A DNA stretch of 64,000 nt, from NCBI GenBank assembly GCA_001464125.1, contig LNEP01000001.1, positions 372,001 through 436,000 of the forward strand. The letters are read 5' to 3'. Within the stretch, counting starts at the first letter, position 1. Every line of letters starts with the position of its first letter. The notes under the pieces are model-generated. The model ran no database searches. It was not told where the DNA came from and worked only from the letters and a program-made list of their open reading frames with translations. The translations under genes were made by a program, and so were the position numbers. This document shows positions 8,846-18,635 of this stretch, one piece after another. This stretch comes from Betaproteobacteria bacterium Ga0077540. GTDB lineage: Bacteria; Pseudomonadota; Gammaproteobacteria; Burkholderiales; Methylophilaceae.

Positions 8846-9523
8846 ATGAGGCAAATATTTTTAGATACAGAAACTACTGGGCTATATCCTGACCAAGGTC
8901 ATCGAGTAATTGAAATTGCTGCGGTGGAAATGATCAATCGTCGACCAACCAATAATCATTTTCATGTCTACTTAAATCCGGAACGCGAAATTGACGCTGC
9001 TGCGCAAGAGGTCCACGGTATAACCTTAGAGTTTTTGCAAGATAAACCATTATTTGCTGCAATTGCACAAGAACTGGTCGCGTTTGTACAGGATGCCGAA
9101 TTGATTATTCATAATGCACCGTTTGATGTGGGCTTTTTAAATGCAGAGTTTGGTCGTATTGGGCTAAAGCCAATTCAAACTATTTGCGATAGAATCACTG
9201 ATACATTAAAAATGGCTAAAGAGGCTAGGCCAGGCCAACGCAACAATCTGGATGCATTGTGTAAGCACTTTGGTATTGATAACTCCAAACGCACATTGCA
9301 CGGAGCTTTGCTAGATGCCGAGTTGTTGGCTGAGGTTTACATGGCCATGACGCGTGGCCAAGATAGCTTGTTGATAGACCTGCAGCAAGTAAAAGAAGAG
9401 CAAGCCGTGACTATAGAAACTAGCTCGGTCAAACTAAGAGTGCTGCAAGCAGATGGTGATGAGTTGCAGGCGCACAGGGTTTACTTAGATGGATTGAAAA
9501 AAGCTGGCGCAGAACACTGGTAG
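8846..9523 (+). CDS. dnaQ: DNA polymerase III epsilon subunit (3'-5' proofreading exonuclease)
   Basis: Proofreading subunit of the replicative polymerase. DEDDh exonuclease motifs are present: ExoI FLDTETTG (Asp7, Glu9), ExoII HNAPFDVGFL, and ExoIII HGALLDAELL with the catalytic His. The 225 residues include a short C-terminal tail that would bind the alpha subunit. Adjacent to rnhA, a pairing shared with many proteobacteria (there often divergent; here co-directional). The rhamnose genes begin 56 bases downstream without an obvious terminator. Confidence 0.94.
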   Translation: MRQIFLDTETTGLYPDQGHRVIEIAAVEMINRRPTNNHFHVYLNPEREIDAAAQEVHGITLEFLQDKPLFAAIAQELVAFVQDAELIIHNAPFDVGFLNAEFGRIGLKPIQTICDRITDTLKMAKEARPGQRNNLDALCKHFGIDNSKRTLHGALLDAELLAEVYMAMTRGQDSLLIDLQQVKEEQAVTIETSSVKLRVLQADGDELQAHRVYLDGLKKAGAEHW

Positions 9524-9579
9524 TGGAAGCATATAGTCGCTACGTTGAACGAATTTGATTTGAAAGCAATGGAAATAAT

Positions 9580-10662
9580 ATGAAAAATTGTATCGTTGTA
9601 ACAGGTGGTGCTGGTTTTATCGGCAGTAATTTCGTCAATGAGTGGGTGAGATTAGGGCTTGGCAAAGTGGTTAATCTTGATAAGTTGACTTATGCAGGTA
9701 ATTTGGAAAATCTTTCTGAGATTCAACACAACCCAGATCACGTATTTGTACATGCAGATATTGGTGATCGGGAAGAGGTGCGCAAGTTATTAAGCATTCA
9801 CCAGCCGCGCGCAGTGCTGAATTTTGCAGCTGAAAGCCATGTGGATCGCTCGATTCATGGCCCTGATGAATTTATTCAAACCAACGTTGTAGGCACATTC
9901 CACTTGTTAGAAGAGGTTAGAGCGTATTGGAATCAATTGGGTAGCACCGATAAGTCTGAGTTCCGCTTTCTGCATGTGTCTACTGATGAGGTGTATGGCT
10001 CTCTGTCTGCAACTGATCCAGCGTTTAAAGAAACCAATCCTTACGAGCCGAATAGCCCTTATTCAGCTTCAAAAGCGGCTTCAGATCATTTGGTGCGAGC
10101 TTACCATCACACCTACGGCTTACCAACATTGACGACGAATTGTTCTAATAATTACGGGCCATATCACTTTCCGGAAAAACTAATCCCATTAGTGATTCAT
10201 AATGCGCTCAACGGGAAACCACTGCCAATATATGGTAACGGTAGCAATATCCGCGATTGGCTGTATGTTACAGACCACTGCAGTGCAATCAGACGTGTAC
10301 TTGAAGCGGGTAAAGTGGGTGAAACTTATAATGTTGGTGGCTGGAATGAAAAAACCAACCTTGAGGTGGTACATACGCTGTGTGATATTTTGGATAAAGA
10401 GAAACCAAAAGCTCAGGGCAGTTACCGCGACCAAATTACATTTGTGTTGGACAGACCCGGCCACGACCAGCGCTATGCGATTGATGCAAGCAAAATTGAG
10501 CGTGAATTAGGTTGGAAACCAGCAGAGACATTTGAAACGGGTATTCAAAAAACAGTGAAATGGTACTTAAACCACCCTCAATGGGTGAGCAATATTACCA
10601 GTGGTGAGTACAAAAACTGGGTCAATCAGAATTATTCCGAACGCGGTGAGGAGTTAGCATAA
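9580..10662 (+). CDS. rfbB: dTDP-glucose 4,6-dehydratase
   Basis: Second step of dTDP-L-rhamnose synthesis: dTDP-glucose to dTDP-4-keto-6-deoxyglucose, using bound NAD. The extended SDR fold is shown by [14 protein letters not shown] near the N-terminus, the catalytic STDEVYGSL stretch, [10 protein letters not shown] (Tyr-x3-Lys), and the family stretch [18 protein letters not shown]. The 360 residues match RmlB. First gene of a four-gene set in the order B-A-C-D, with overlapping or nearly touching reading frames. The set supplies activated rhamnose for surface polysaccharide, but no glycosyltransferase for it is adjacent. Confidence 0.96.
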   Translation: MKNCIVVTGGAGFIGSNFVNEWVRLGLGKVVNLDKLTYAGNLENLSEIQHNPDHVFVHADIGDREEVRKLLSIHQPRAVLNFAAESHVDRSIHGPDEFIQTNVVGTFHLLEEVRAYWNQLGSTDKSEFRFLHVSTDEVYGSLSATDPAFKETNPYEPNSPYSASKAASDHLVRAYHHTYGLPTLTTNCSNNYGPYHFPEKLIPLVIHNALNGKPLPIYGNGSNIRDWLYVTDHCSAIRRVLEAGKVGETYNVGGWNEKTNLEVVHTLCDILDKEKPKAQGSYRDQITFVLDRPGHDQRYAIDASKIERELGWKPAETFETGIQKTVKWYLNHPQWVSNITSGEYKNWVNQNYSERGEELA

Positions 10663-11543
10663 TGGCTATGAAAGGCATCGTACTTGCCGGCGGTTCTGGC
10701 ACGCGCTTATATCCAGTCACACAGGTGGTATCAAAGCAATTATTGCCTGTATATGACAAACCTATGATTTACTATCCGCTATCGGCACTCATGCTTGCTG
10801 GTATTCAAGATGTGTTAGTTATATCGACACCACAAGATACGCCGCGATTTGCCGAGCTACTCGGTGATGGCAGTCAGTGGGGTATGCATATCGAATACAA
10901 GGTACAACCATCACCAGATGGTCTGGCGCAAGCTTTTATTCTAGGAGAAAGCTTTATTGGCAACGATCCATGTGCACTAGTGCTGGGTGACAATATTTTT
11001 TATGGGCATGAGTTGGCATTGATGGCACAGAAAGCAGCAGAACGGACACAGGGTGCGACTGTATTTGCTTACCCTGTGCATGACCCTGAGCGTTATGGCG
11101 TTGTAGAGTTCAATCAAGCGGGTCAGGCCATCAGCTTGGAAGAGAAACCAACCAATCCAAAATCGCGTTATGCGGTCACAGGGCTTTATTTTTACGATAA
11201 TCGCGTAGTTGAGATTGCTAAAAATTTAAAACCATCCCCACGTGGTGAGTTGGAGATTACTGATGTGAACCGTCAATACCTAGACTGGGCAGATTTGCAT
11301 GTGGAAGTGATGGGGCGCGGTATGGCTTGGTTAGATACCGGCACACACGAGTCATTACTGGAGGCAGGATCATTTATCCAAACCATCGAAAAGCGTCAGG
11401 GTTTAAAAATCGCATGTCCAGAAGAAATCGCTTACCGTAAAGGCTTTATTGATGCGGCTACTTTAGAAAAATTAGCAGCAAAATATGCTAAAAATGGCTA
11501 CGGTCAATATTTGAAACAAGTGTTAACAGAGAAAGTGTTTTAA
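10662..11543 (+). CDS. rfbA: Glucose-1-phosphate thymidylyltransferase
   Basis: First step of the rhamnose pathway: glucose-1-phosphate plus dTTP to dTDP-glucose and pyrophosphate. The nucleotidyltransferase signature [13 protein letters not shown], the RmlA-specific [16 protein letters not shown], the metal-binding LGDNIFYG and the segment [14 protein letters not shown] are all present. The 293 residues match the short RmlA type. The ATG shares its first base with the last base of the rfbB stop, with GGTGAGGAG upstream as ribosome site, so translation is coupled. Confidence 0.96.
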   Translation: MAMKGIVLAGGSGTRLYPVTQVVSKQLLPVYDKPMIYYPLSALMLAGIQDVLVISTPQDTPRFAELLGDGSQWGMHIEYKVQPSPDGLAQAFILGESFIGNDPCALVLGDNIFYGHELALMAQKAAERTQGATVFAYPVHDPERYGVVEFNQAGQAISLEEKPTNPKSRYAVTGLYFYDNRVVEIAKNLKPSPRGELEITDVNRQYLDWADLHVEVMGRGMAWLDTGTHESLLEAGSFIQTIEKRQGLKIACPEEIAYRKGFIDAATLEKLAAKYAKNGYGQYLKQVLTEKVF

Positions 11544-12088
11544 TGAATGTGATTCAAACGCGTATTCCCGAAGTATTGGTGTTTGAGCCCAAGGTGTTTG
11601 GTGATGATCGTGGGTTCTTTTTTGAGAGTTTTAATGCCAAGCAATTTGAAGATGCTGTAGGACAATCTTTTGATTTTGTGCAGGATAACCATTCCCGTTC
11701 AGCCAAAAACGTATTACGTGGTTTGCACTATCAGATTGAGCAAGCACAAGGTAAGTTGGTGCGTGTCTCGGAAGGTGAAGTGTTTGATGTGGCGGTGGAT
11801 ATTCGCCGAGCTTCCCCCACTTTTGGACTATGGGTAGGTGAGATACTTTCTGCTGAAAACAAACGTCAAATGTGGATTCCTCCTGGTTTTGCGCATGGGT
11901 TTCTAGTACTGTCTGATTTCGCAGAGTTTTTATATAAAACGACAGATTTCTATGCGCCGCAGTTTGAGTGTGGCATTCGCTGGGATGATAAAGAAATTGG
12001 TATTGAATGGCCTAGCGATGCCAGTCCAATATTGTCAGCTAAAGACGCAGCAGCCGTTAGCTTGCGTGACGCCAGAACGTTTCCTTAA
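11543..12088 (+). CDS. rfbC: dTDP-4-dehydrorhamnose 3,5-epimerase
   Basis: Third step of the rhamnose pathway, epimerising carbons 3 and 5 of dTDP-4-keto-6-deoxyglucose. The cupin-type protein of 181 residues has the typical DDRGFFFESFN, the catalytic-His stretch NVLRGLHYQ, and WIPPGFAHGFLVL. Its start overlaps the rfbA stop by one base. The order and coupling match a single operon. Confidence 0.95.
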   Translation: MNVIQTRIPEVLVFEPKVFGDDRGFFFESFNAKQFEDAVGQSFDFVQDNHSRSAKNVLRGLHYQIEQAQGKLVRVSEGEVFDVAVDIRRASPTFGLWVGEILSAENKRQMWIPPGFAHGFLVLSDFAEFLYKTTDFYAPQFECGIRWDDKEIGIEWPSDASPILSAKDAAAVSLRDARTFP

Positions 12089-12102
12089 AGACAGCTTGCC
12101 TC

Positions 12103-13008
12103 ATGAAAATTTTAGTGACGGGGGTGCATGGCCAAGTTGGCCATGCGTTATTGAAAACACTTGAAGGTGATTATGAAATTGTTGCGCTCGATAGAACGCA
12201 ACTGGATTTATCAGACACTGACGCCATCCGGCGTGTGGTGCAATCAGTAAGACCAACGCTGATTATCAACCCAGCAGCTTACACTGCTGTCGATAAAGCA
12301 GAGTCCGAGCCTGCGCTTGCACATTCCATAAATGCTGTTGCACCGGGTGTGATGGCTGAAGAAGCGGCCAAACTGAATGCCAGCCTGATACATTTTTCTA
12401 CTGATTATGTGTTTGATGGTAACAAAGAGACACCTTATGAGGAAACAGACGCTGTAAACCCTCTCAGCGTCTATGGACGTACTAAATTGGCGGGGGAGTT
12501 AGCCATTCAGTCAGTGGGGCTGCCTCACTTGATATTACGTACTAGCTGGGTCTACGGGCCACACGGTAAAAACTTTCTTAAAACCATGTTAAGGTTAAGC
12601 GCAGAGCGTGATCAATTAAAAGTCGTTGCTGACCAATGGGGCGCACCGACCAGTAGCAACGCGATTGCATATGCAGTTAATCAGTTACTGAATGTTTGGG
12701 AGATGAACACAGCTTCGCAGTCCGGCGTTTATCATTTTACCAACAGCGGTAGTACCACATGGCATGGATTTACATGCGCTATTCTAGATGCATACGAAGT
12801 GCAGGCAGTGCGTTTAGGGTTGCCTCCGTTAAAAGTTAAGGCAAATTCAGTGGGCGCAATTACGACAGCGGACTACCCGACACCCGCTGTGCGTCCGCAC
12901 AACTCTAGATTAGATCAGGCTAAATTGAATCAGACGTTTGGTGTGACACTGCCGGCATGGGAGCAATCACTGCAAGCAGTGATGCAGCAGATACAGGATT
13001 TTGATTAG
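12103..13008 (+). CDS. rfbD: dTDP-4-dehydrorhamnose reductase
   Basis: Last step, reducing dTDP-4-keto-L-rhamnose to dTDP-L-rhamnose with NAD(P)H. Features: N-terminal MKILVTGVHGQVGHAL, INPAAYTAVDKAE, HFSTDYVFDG, and the Tyr-x3-Lys in YGRTKLAGE. The 301 residues match the family. It starts 14 bases after rfbC and ends four bases inside the convergent queD gene, so no room exists for a separate terminator here. Confidence 0.95.
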   Translation: MKILVTGVHGQVGHALLKTLEGDYEIVALDRTQLDLSDTDAIRRVVQSVRPTLIINPAAYTAVDKAESEPALAHSINAVAPGVMAEEAAKLNASLIHFSTDYVFDGNKETPYEETDAVNPLSVYGRTKLAGELAIQSVGLPHLILRTSWVYGPHGKNFLKTMLRLSAERDQLKVVADQWGAPTSSNAIAYAVNQLLNVWEMNTASQSGVYHFTNSGSTTWHGFTCAILDAYEVQAVRLGLPPLKVKANSVGAITTADYPTPAVRPHNSRLDQAKLNQTFGVTLPAWEQSLQAVMQQIQDFD

Positions 13009-13445
13009 CGGACGGCGTCTGTCCAACTGTTAGGCGTCTCGTATAGGCGTACGCGCTCAAGCGTGAGGTGGTTGCCGTACACATCTTTGTATTGTGCTTT
13101 AAGCAGCCTGAATGCTTCTGATGCCATGTTTTCCGCCGTAGGAATAGTGGGAAATATCACTGTTTTGTGATTGGGTAAACTGCTTAAGAAGTCCAACACG
13201 ACTTGGTCACCCTCGTACACGATAAAAGCGTGATCCCATACATCGACTACCGTTTCACGTGCAATTTTCTTTACATCAGAAAAATCCATGACCATGCCGT
13301 TTTCGGAAGCGTGATCTTGCTGAATGATATCGCCAGATAAAGTGATTTCTATGGCATAACGATGGCCGTGTAAGTTGCGGCATTGGCTTTTGTGATCAGG
13401 GATGCGATGACCCGCATCAAATTCAAGGCGTGTAGTGATTTGCAT
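13005..13445 (-). CDS. queD: 6-carboxy-5,6,7,8-tetrahydropterin synthase
   Basis: Converts dihydroneopterin triphosphate to carboxytetrahydropterin, an early step in queuosine tRNA modification. Zinc ligands are seen in FDAGHRIP and CRNLHGHRY (Cys-x3-His-x-His), with the catalytic Cys just before the HGH, and the later VWDHAFIV and TAENMA segments of the family. The 146 residues are slightly longer than the E. coli protein (about 120), as in many relatives. It is the last gene of a long minus-strand run, 13 bases after the EAL gene. Another queuosine gene, queG, lies at 41.7-42.7 kb. Confidence 0.93.
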   Translation of the reverse strand: MQITTRLEFDAGHRIPDHKSQCRNLHGHRYAIEITLSGDIIQQDHASENGMVMDFSDVKKIARETVVDVWDHAFIVYEGDQVVLDFLSSLPNHKTVIFPTIPTAENMASEAFRLLKAQYKDVYGNHLTLERVRLYETPNSWTDAVR

Positions 13446-13458
13446 AGGCGAAATTATA

Positions 13459-15201
13459 TCAGCTCACAGAGTTAATTTTGGCCCATTGCACAAATTCGTC
13501 AAATGGCATGGGCTTCGAAAAGAAGTAGCCTTGCGCTTTTTTAATACCAATTTGATTAATCAAATCTAAAGCAGCTTGATTCTCTATACCCTCTACCAGC
13601 ACTTCTTTGCCTATGCTTTCAGCTAGCGATGCCATCGACTGTACAATGCTGAAGTCTTTGTTTGATAGGTGAATATCACGTACGAACGACTGATCTATTT
13701 TGATAAGCGAGATGGGCATATTGCGTAGACGTGCCATGGAAGAGTAGCCAGTACCAAAATCATCTAACGCCAGCTTAAAGCCGTTGTCAGTAATTTGTTG
13801 AATCGTACCTAATGTGGTCTCATTTTCTTCCAAAATACCATTTTCTGTAATTTCTAAAATCAAATCATCAGGTTTAATTTTCCAAAACTGACTACTTTGC
13901 AAGATAAGCAAAGGTAAATCTTTGTCGTATAAATCCTCAGCGCGCAGATTCAGCGTCAAGTAAACGGACAAGTGATTTTTGTTAATCAGTTCATGGGCTA
14001 AACGACACACTGAGTGAATCAGCCAGCGCGTAAACATTTTGCCCAAACCGACTTTGTTGATAATCTCAACCATCACGTTTGGGTATATGCCCTTAGTTTT
14101 TGCATTTGGCCAACGTAGTAATACTTCGGCACCTACACAATGCCTTTCAGGCAGGCCGACTATAGGCTGCAAATATAGCTCTAAATCTTCATTGTTGAAT
14201 GCCTCTGTTACATCTAGCTCCAGCTTTTTCTGACGCTCAACTTCACTTGAAATAGCGGGCGTGTACATCACCACATCGATATGATTTGCCAGCGCATGAT
14301 TCAGTGCAATGCGAGCGAAATCATAAATACGTGAATATTCGGCTAAGCTAGTTCCTATGGCAGCACCAATGACAGGCATAACGATAAATACTTGATGGTC
14401 AACATTGATCAATTGCTCAAAGCAACGATGGATTTTGGAAGCCAATAAATTTAGTTGTGTAGGATTTATGGTTTTTTCAATTAGTACATTAAAAAACAAA
14501 GCACCGGATTGATAAATGGAAAATTCGCCAGGAAAACAAGTGGATAGTAGCTCAGCAACTTTAATGCTGAGTGTAGGTTGTAACACGGGGGATACCGAGT
14601 TTGTGCCACGTTCAATAAGAAAACGTATGGAAAGTAAACTTAACGGTTCGCCACTACCGCGATTGCTACAGTGTTCGATTTCTTGCAGTAACAAGTGCGT
14701 ATTCGGTAAGTTGGTTACTGCGTCATGATTCAATAGATAGTGAATTTGATTATGTTCGTAGAGGTGTAGGCTTTCACCCAAAATTTCAAATAGATACAAA
14801 TGAAATTGCTGGCTGATATGTGGCTGTGTATCGTTTTGAATATGCAAGCAGCGCAGTAAATTTGTAATGGTAGTGATGGCAGTGTTGACCTGTGTCGCAG
14901 TCACCCAACACTCTACACATTGATTGATACGTACACAAAAGTCGCCCCAATTAATAACACTTGGCCATGTGGCAATTAGCACAAAGAGTTGCTCAAGTGC
15001 ATCGTTGCGCTCATCTTCTGAGGTTTGGCGGAATAAGTGCTCTAGCTGTGTTAAATCAACTTGATAGCTCTTTGTGAGGGTTTCTGTATCTAATTGATAT
15101 TGCTCGGCTTTTAGGCTTAAATTTTCAATCGGATATTCAATATCGAAAGCACGCAGATAAGGCGTGTGTACGTCATCTTCAATAATATTGGCTAGAGGCA
15201 T
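13459..15201 (-). CDS. EAL-domain protein with degenerate GGDEF domain (probable c-di-GMP phosphodiesterase)
   Basis: 580 residues: an N-terminal region of about 150 residues I do not recognise, a diverged GGDEF domain (about 155-310) and a C-terminal EAL domain (about 325-575). The GGDEF site reads IYQSGALFFNVL, so cyclase activity is not expected. The EAL domain keeps the expected residues: the Glu in AEVLLRW, the Asn in LNLRAEDL, EITE, DDFGTGY, the Lys in IKID, EGIE and QGYFFSKPMP. This supports hydrolysis of cyclic-di-GMP to pGpG. No membrane segment or signal peptide is seen, so it is cytoplasmic. It lies six bases after a degenerate HD-GYP gene and is probably co-transcribed with it. 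Confidence 0.88.
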   Translation of the reverse strand: MPLANIIEDDVHTPYLRAFDIEYPIENLSLKAEQYQLDTETLTKSYQVDLTQLEHLFRQTSEDERNDALEQLFVLIATWPSVINWGDFCVRINQCVECWVTATQVNTAITTITNLLRCLHIQNDTQPHISQQFHLYLFEILGESLHLYEHNQIHYLLNHDAVTNLPNTHLLLQEIEHCSNRGSGEPLSLLSIRFLIERGTNSVSPVLQPTLSIKVAELLSTCFPGEFSIYQSGALFFNVLIEKTINPTQLNLLASKIHRCFEQLINVDHQVFIVMPVIGAAIGTSLAEYSRIYDFARIALNHALANHIDVVMYTPAISSEVERQKKLELDVTEAFNNEDLELYLQPIVGLPERHCVGAEVLLRWPNAKTKGIYPNVMVEIINKVGLGKMFTRWLIHSVCRLAHELINKNHLSVYLTLNLRAEDLYDKDLPLLILQSSQFWKIKPDDLILEITENGILEENETTLGTIQQITDNGFKLALDDFGTGYSSMARLRNMPISLIKIDQSFVRDIHLSNKDFSIVQSMASLAESIGKEVLVEGIENQAALDLINQIGIKKAQGYFFSKPMPFDEFVQWAKINSVS

Positions 15202-15207
15202 GCGACA

Positions 15208-16818
15208 CTATATGTAAAAGTCGTCTGCTTTCATGCCTAGGCTATCAGCAGAAACAGCTTTGATAATTTTATACACATCACCATCAGGGGTTGTAGGGGA
15301 GTTCAGTAAATCCAAAGTGACAGGAAATTCATTTCTAGTTCTATCTGGCGCTAGCACGACCATGACTCTGGGTTGCAGGCGACGTACTTGATTTTGTTGT
15401 ATTACCACTGCAACCTCTCCAGTGTTTAGCTCAACCAATGAGCTTACTGGGTAGATTCCAAAAAATTGAATCAGTTGATCAACCAGATTCCCAGAAAATG
15501 CTTTGTCGCGCATTTGATGGATTTCGTCTAATGCTTGCAAGTTATGCATGCTCTTGGCGTAGCTTCTATCCGTGGTAAGTGCACAATAGGTATCTATCAA
15601 TCCAGCAATCTGCGCGCGGATCTCAATGTGGTCACTGTCTAATCCATCCGGATAGCCGCTACCATCAAAGCGCTCGTGATGCTGTTTGATAATATCAATC
15701 ACGGCACCAGGAATATCATCTGTTTCCGATAGTATGCGAAGACCTTCTTCGATATGCAGTTTAGCAATTTCATACTCGGTTGGTGAGAGCTTGGTATTTT
15801 TGTGCAATATACGTTTAGGAATTTTCACTTTACCTACGTCTTGCAACAAGCCAGCCAAGCCCATTTCTTTGATTTCAAGTTTAGGCAATGCTAAAAAACT
15901 GGAAAACGCCATCATATTAATCGATACATTCAGCGCTTGACCATAAGCAACATTGTCAGTGTCTTTTAGTTTGGCAAGCCACATCAATGCATCCGGCGTA
16001 CGACTGATACTGTCAACCATATTGTCCAACACTTCAGATACAGTGCTGATATCGAGATTTTGCTTATTGGCGATAGCCTCAAAAATCTCTTTTGTCGCCA
16101 GTTGTGATTTTTCGAATGTGGGATAGATAACAGCCATCTCTTGTTCTACCCGAGGCACCTCATTTTGGTGGACATGAATCCGGTACATTTCGGATTCGGT
16201 AATGCCAAATGGATCATCATCGTTGGCGGTACCGTTTTGGGTATTCTTGAATTTTTCTTTCTTGTTGCCAAAGAGGCCTTTTAAGAAACCAAATGCATCA
16301 CCATTCTTTCCATTGGCAACATGGTCGCTCCCATTGCCAGCTATAGCCTCCCCGTTGGTAGCTGGCTTAGCGCTTACAGAACTTACATTGAATATGATGC
16401 CATCTTTAGTTTGTGTAATAGCGCCTTGTTTAATAGCACTTAAAATTTCAAAAAAACTCGATTGTTGTATGGTTTTTTTCTGATTATTTGAGGTTTTCAC
16501 CATCACCTTGGGGGTGGCGCTAAAAGCAGGTTTTGATTTGGCGGAGCTAGGTGCGGATTGTTTGACAAGTATGGGAGCGGCCTCTCGTTTGATAGCCACA
16601 CTTTCTCTGGCTTTTGCACTGAACTGATCACCGATGGATTTGGTGCGGTCAACATATACAAACTCACAAAGCTGCTTTAAGGCTTGTAATTGCTCATCAT
16701 TTTCAATGACAAAGCCTTGTAACAAAAATGGGGATTCCAGCCATGGCCTATCAAGATCTGCCACGAACATGCCGTACTGTAACTGACTTGAAAAAATCTT
16801 TTCTTTGCTGATATCCAT
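15208..16818 (-). CDS. HD-GYP domain protein with DUF3391 N-terminus, metal site degenerate
   Basis: 536 residues: an N-terminal DUF3391-like region (about 1-110), a low-complexity linker rich in Ala, Ser, Lys and Gly (about 75-200), and an HD-GYP domain (about 245-440) with a C-terminal beta-rich tail. HD-GYP enzymes hydrolyse cyclic-di-GMP. Here the HHE and GYP parts are intact (HHERFDGSGYPDGL). The HD pair reads QD (GLLQDVGKVKIP), and the earlier metal-ligand His position reads GQALNVS. Loss of two ligands suggests a binding or regulatory protein and not an active phosphodiesterase. The Gln codon (CAA) lies at 15841-15843 on the minus strand. Neighbour of the EAL gene. Confidence 0.87.
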   Translation of the reverse strand: MDISKEKIFSSQLQYGMFVADLDRPWLESPFLLQGFVIENDEQLQALKQLCEFVYVDRTKSIGDQFSAKARESVAIKREAAPILVKQSAPSSAKSKPAFSATPKVMVKTSNNQKKTIQQSSFFEILSAIKQGAITQTKDGIIFNVSSVSAKPATNGEAIAGNGSDHVANGKNGDAFGFLKGLFGNKKEKFKNTQNGTANDDDPFGITESEMYRIHVHQNEVPRVEQEMAVIYPTFEKSQLATKEIFEAIANKQNLDISTVSEVLDNMVDSISRTPDALMWLAKLKDTDNVAYGQALNVSINMMAFSSFLALPKLEIKEMGLAGLLQDVGKVKIPKRILHKNTKLSPTEYEIAKLHIEEGLRILSETDDIPGAVIDIIKQHHERFDGSGYPDGLDSDHIEIRAQIAGLIDTYCALTTDRSYAKSMHNLQALDEIHQMRDKAFSGNLVDQLIQFFGIYPVSSLVELNTGEVAVVIQQNQVRRLQPRVMVVLAPDRTRNEFPVTLDLLNSPTTPDGDVYKIIKAVSADSLGMKADDFYI

Positions 16819-16836
16819 TTTTATAGTGATTCAGTT

Positions 16837-17763
16837 TTATGTTGATTCAGTAAGCACCTTGATATGTGCAGCTACAGATTCTGCAAGGTATTGTAGATGA
16901 TAACCACCTTCAAGGCATGAAATTAACCTGCCCCTGCAAAATTTTGAGGCTTGCTCAGTGCTATATTGTGTCATCCAAGCAAAGTCGTCAACCTCTAACG
17001 CTAAATTAGCTAATGGATCCTGGCTGTGTGCGTCAAATCCCGCAGAGATCAATAGCACTTCGGGCTTAAATCGGTTGAGTGCTGGTGTAAATTCATCTAC
17101 CACAGACTTTCTAAAGCCCACACTATCAGTGCCAGCTTTCAAGGGTATGTTGATCATGCGGTCGGTTCTTGTGTTGGCGCCTTTGTGTGGGTAGAAAGGA
17201 TGTTGAAATGTAGAACACAGCATCACAGCTGGATTGTCTCTGAAAATATCTTCTGTTCCATCGCCATGATGCACATCAAAATCAATAATCGCAACGCGTT
17301 TAATAGTGTAATGTGTGAGTAAATGCATGGCTGCGACTGCAACGTGATTGAATATGCAAAAGCCAGCGCTGTTTTTTTGCCCGGCATGATGTCCGGGAGG
17401 CCGGGTACAGCAAAAAGCATTTTTCACTTGGCCCCTCATAACTAAGTCGGTGGCTAATATTGCAGCACCACTGGCGCGTAAGGTAGCTTCTAAGCTATGT
17501 GGACCCATTGCAGTGTCCGCATCTAACCTAACTAAGCCAGCCTTGGGAGATTTCGCGTAAATACTGTCTACATATTCTGCTTGGTGCGCTAGCGTTAATT
17601 GCTGTCTAGTGGCAAGCGGTGCATCAAAGTACTGCAAATTTTTGTGAATAGGCGAGTGCATGACTGCCTGTTTAATGCTGTTAATACGGGCTGGCGATTC
17701 AGGATGTTGGCCATCCATGACATGAAGCAAGGTATCTGGGTGAGAGATAAATGCTGTTTTCAT
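16837..17763 (-). CDS. Histone deacetylase-like amidohydrolase
   Basis: Arginase/deacetylase-fold zinc hydrolase, 308 residues. Members remove acetyl groups from lysine or polyamines; the bacterial substrate here is unknown. Catalytic and metal residues are visible: TRPPGHHAG with the His pair, DFDVHHGDGTEDIF with Asp/His ligands, SAGFDAHSQDP with the second Asp ligand, and the C-terminal LEGGYHL. The start overlaps the rsgA stop (ATGA), so translation is coupled. The next gene is an HD-GYP protein 18 bases on. A role in polyamine or protein deacetylation is inference only. Confidence 0.88.
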   Translation of the reverse strand: MKTAFISHPDTLLHVMDGQHPESPARINSIKQAVMHSPIHKNLQYFDAPLATRQQLTLAHQAEYVDSIYAKSPKAGLVRLDADTAMGPHSLEATLRASGAAILATDLVMRGQVKNAFCCTRPPGHHAGQKNSAGFCIFNHVAVAAMHLLTHYTIKRVAIIDFDVHHGDGTEDIFRDNPAVMLCSTFQHPFYPHKGANTRTDRMINIPLKAGTDSVGFRKSVVDEFTPALNRFKPEVLLISAGFDAHSQDPLANLALEVDDFAWMTQYSTEQASKFCRGRLISCLEGGYHLQYLAESVAAHIKVLTEST

Positions 17764-18626
17764 GATGTGTTGCGATGCAACTCCTCAGTTAATTGCTGAT
17801 ATTGCGTCAATCGATTAGGCGCTATCGTCAAATTCAATTGATGGAGGATAGCACAATCAGGTTCATGCAGATGCCTACAGTTATTAAAACGGCAGTGGCC
17901 CAAATAGGGTCTGAACTCAATAAATGCTTGCTCTAACTCTAGTTGTGAGATGTGATACAAGCCAAACTCTTGCAGGCCGGGTGAGTCTATCAGGCTAGAG
18001 TCTGCATCCAGATGGTAAAGGCGGGTAGCCGTTGTTGTGTGCTTGCCGCTGTCCAAAGCTGCACTAAACTCTTGTGTGCGTGCCGCCTCATGGGGCAGCA
18101 AGGCATTAATAATGGTAGATTTCCCCATGCCTGACTGACCTACCATTACGCTTTGCTCGCCATGCAAAAAAGGGAGTAATGGTTCAATATTTTGCGTAGC
18201 GCTAAGCGATAGCGTTTGATAGCCCAACTGTGCATATTGCGCTAACTTTTCAGTAGCATCACTGTTTGCCAGGTCGCACTTATTCAACACGATGAGTACT
18301 TTGATACCCGCTGCCTCTGCAGCTACTAGACAACGATTTAACAGTGCTTCGTAAAAGCTAGGTTGCGTGGCAAGTACAATCACAATTTGAGTGACATTAG
18401 CGGCAAGCAGTTTGCTTTTAAAAGCGTTACTTCTGTAGAGCAGGGTTTTACGCGGGGTGATTTTTTCTACAACACCTTCGTGATGGTCAGTCAGTGCAAT
18501 TTCGACAATATCACCAGAAGCAATGTCCGTTTTTTTTCCGCGCGTCACACAACTGATGCGGTGTTTATCTTCAAGTTCGACTTCGTAACGTTTGCCGAAT
18601 GCTGCGACCACTAATCCTCTAAGCAT
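17760..18626 (-). CDS. rsgA: Ribosome small-subunit biogenesis GTPase RsgA
   Basis: Circularly permuted GTPase that checks late maturation of the 30S subunit. In order: an OB-fold start (RGLVVAAFGKRYEVELED), the G4 motif LNKCDL, then G1 GQSGMGKST, then G3 DSPG, and a C-terminal zinc-binding knuckle in CRFNNCRHLHEPDC. The 288 residues are short for the family because the N-terminal tail is small. It follows the cytochrome gene by nine bases and overlaps the deacetylase-like gene by four. Confidence 0.95.
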   Translation of the reverse strand: MLRGLVVAAFGKRYEVELEDKHRISCVTRGKKTDIASGDIVEIALTDHHEGVVEKITPRKTLLYRSNAFKSKLLAANVTQIVIVLATQPSFYEALLNRCLVAAEAAGIKVLIVLNKCDLANSDATEKLAQYAQLGYQTLSLSATQNIEPLLPFLHGEQSVMVGQSGMGKSTIINALLPHEAARTQEFSAALDSGKHTTTATRLYHLDADSSLIDSPGLQEFGLYHISQLELEQAFIEFRPYLGHCRFNNCRHLHEPDCAILHQLNLTIAPNRLTQYQQLTEELHRNTS

Positions 18627-18635
18627 GCATTAGGG

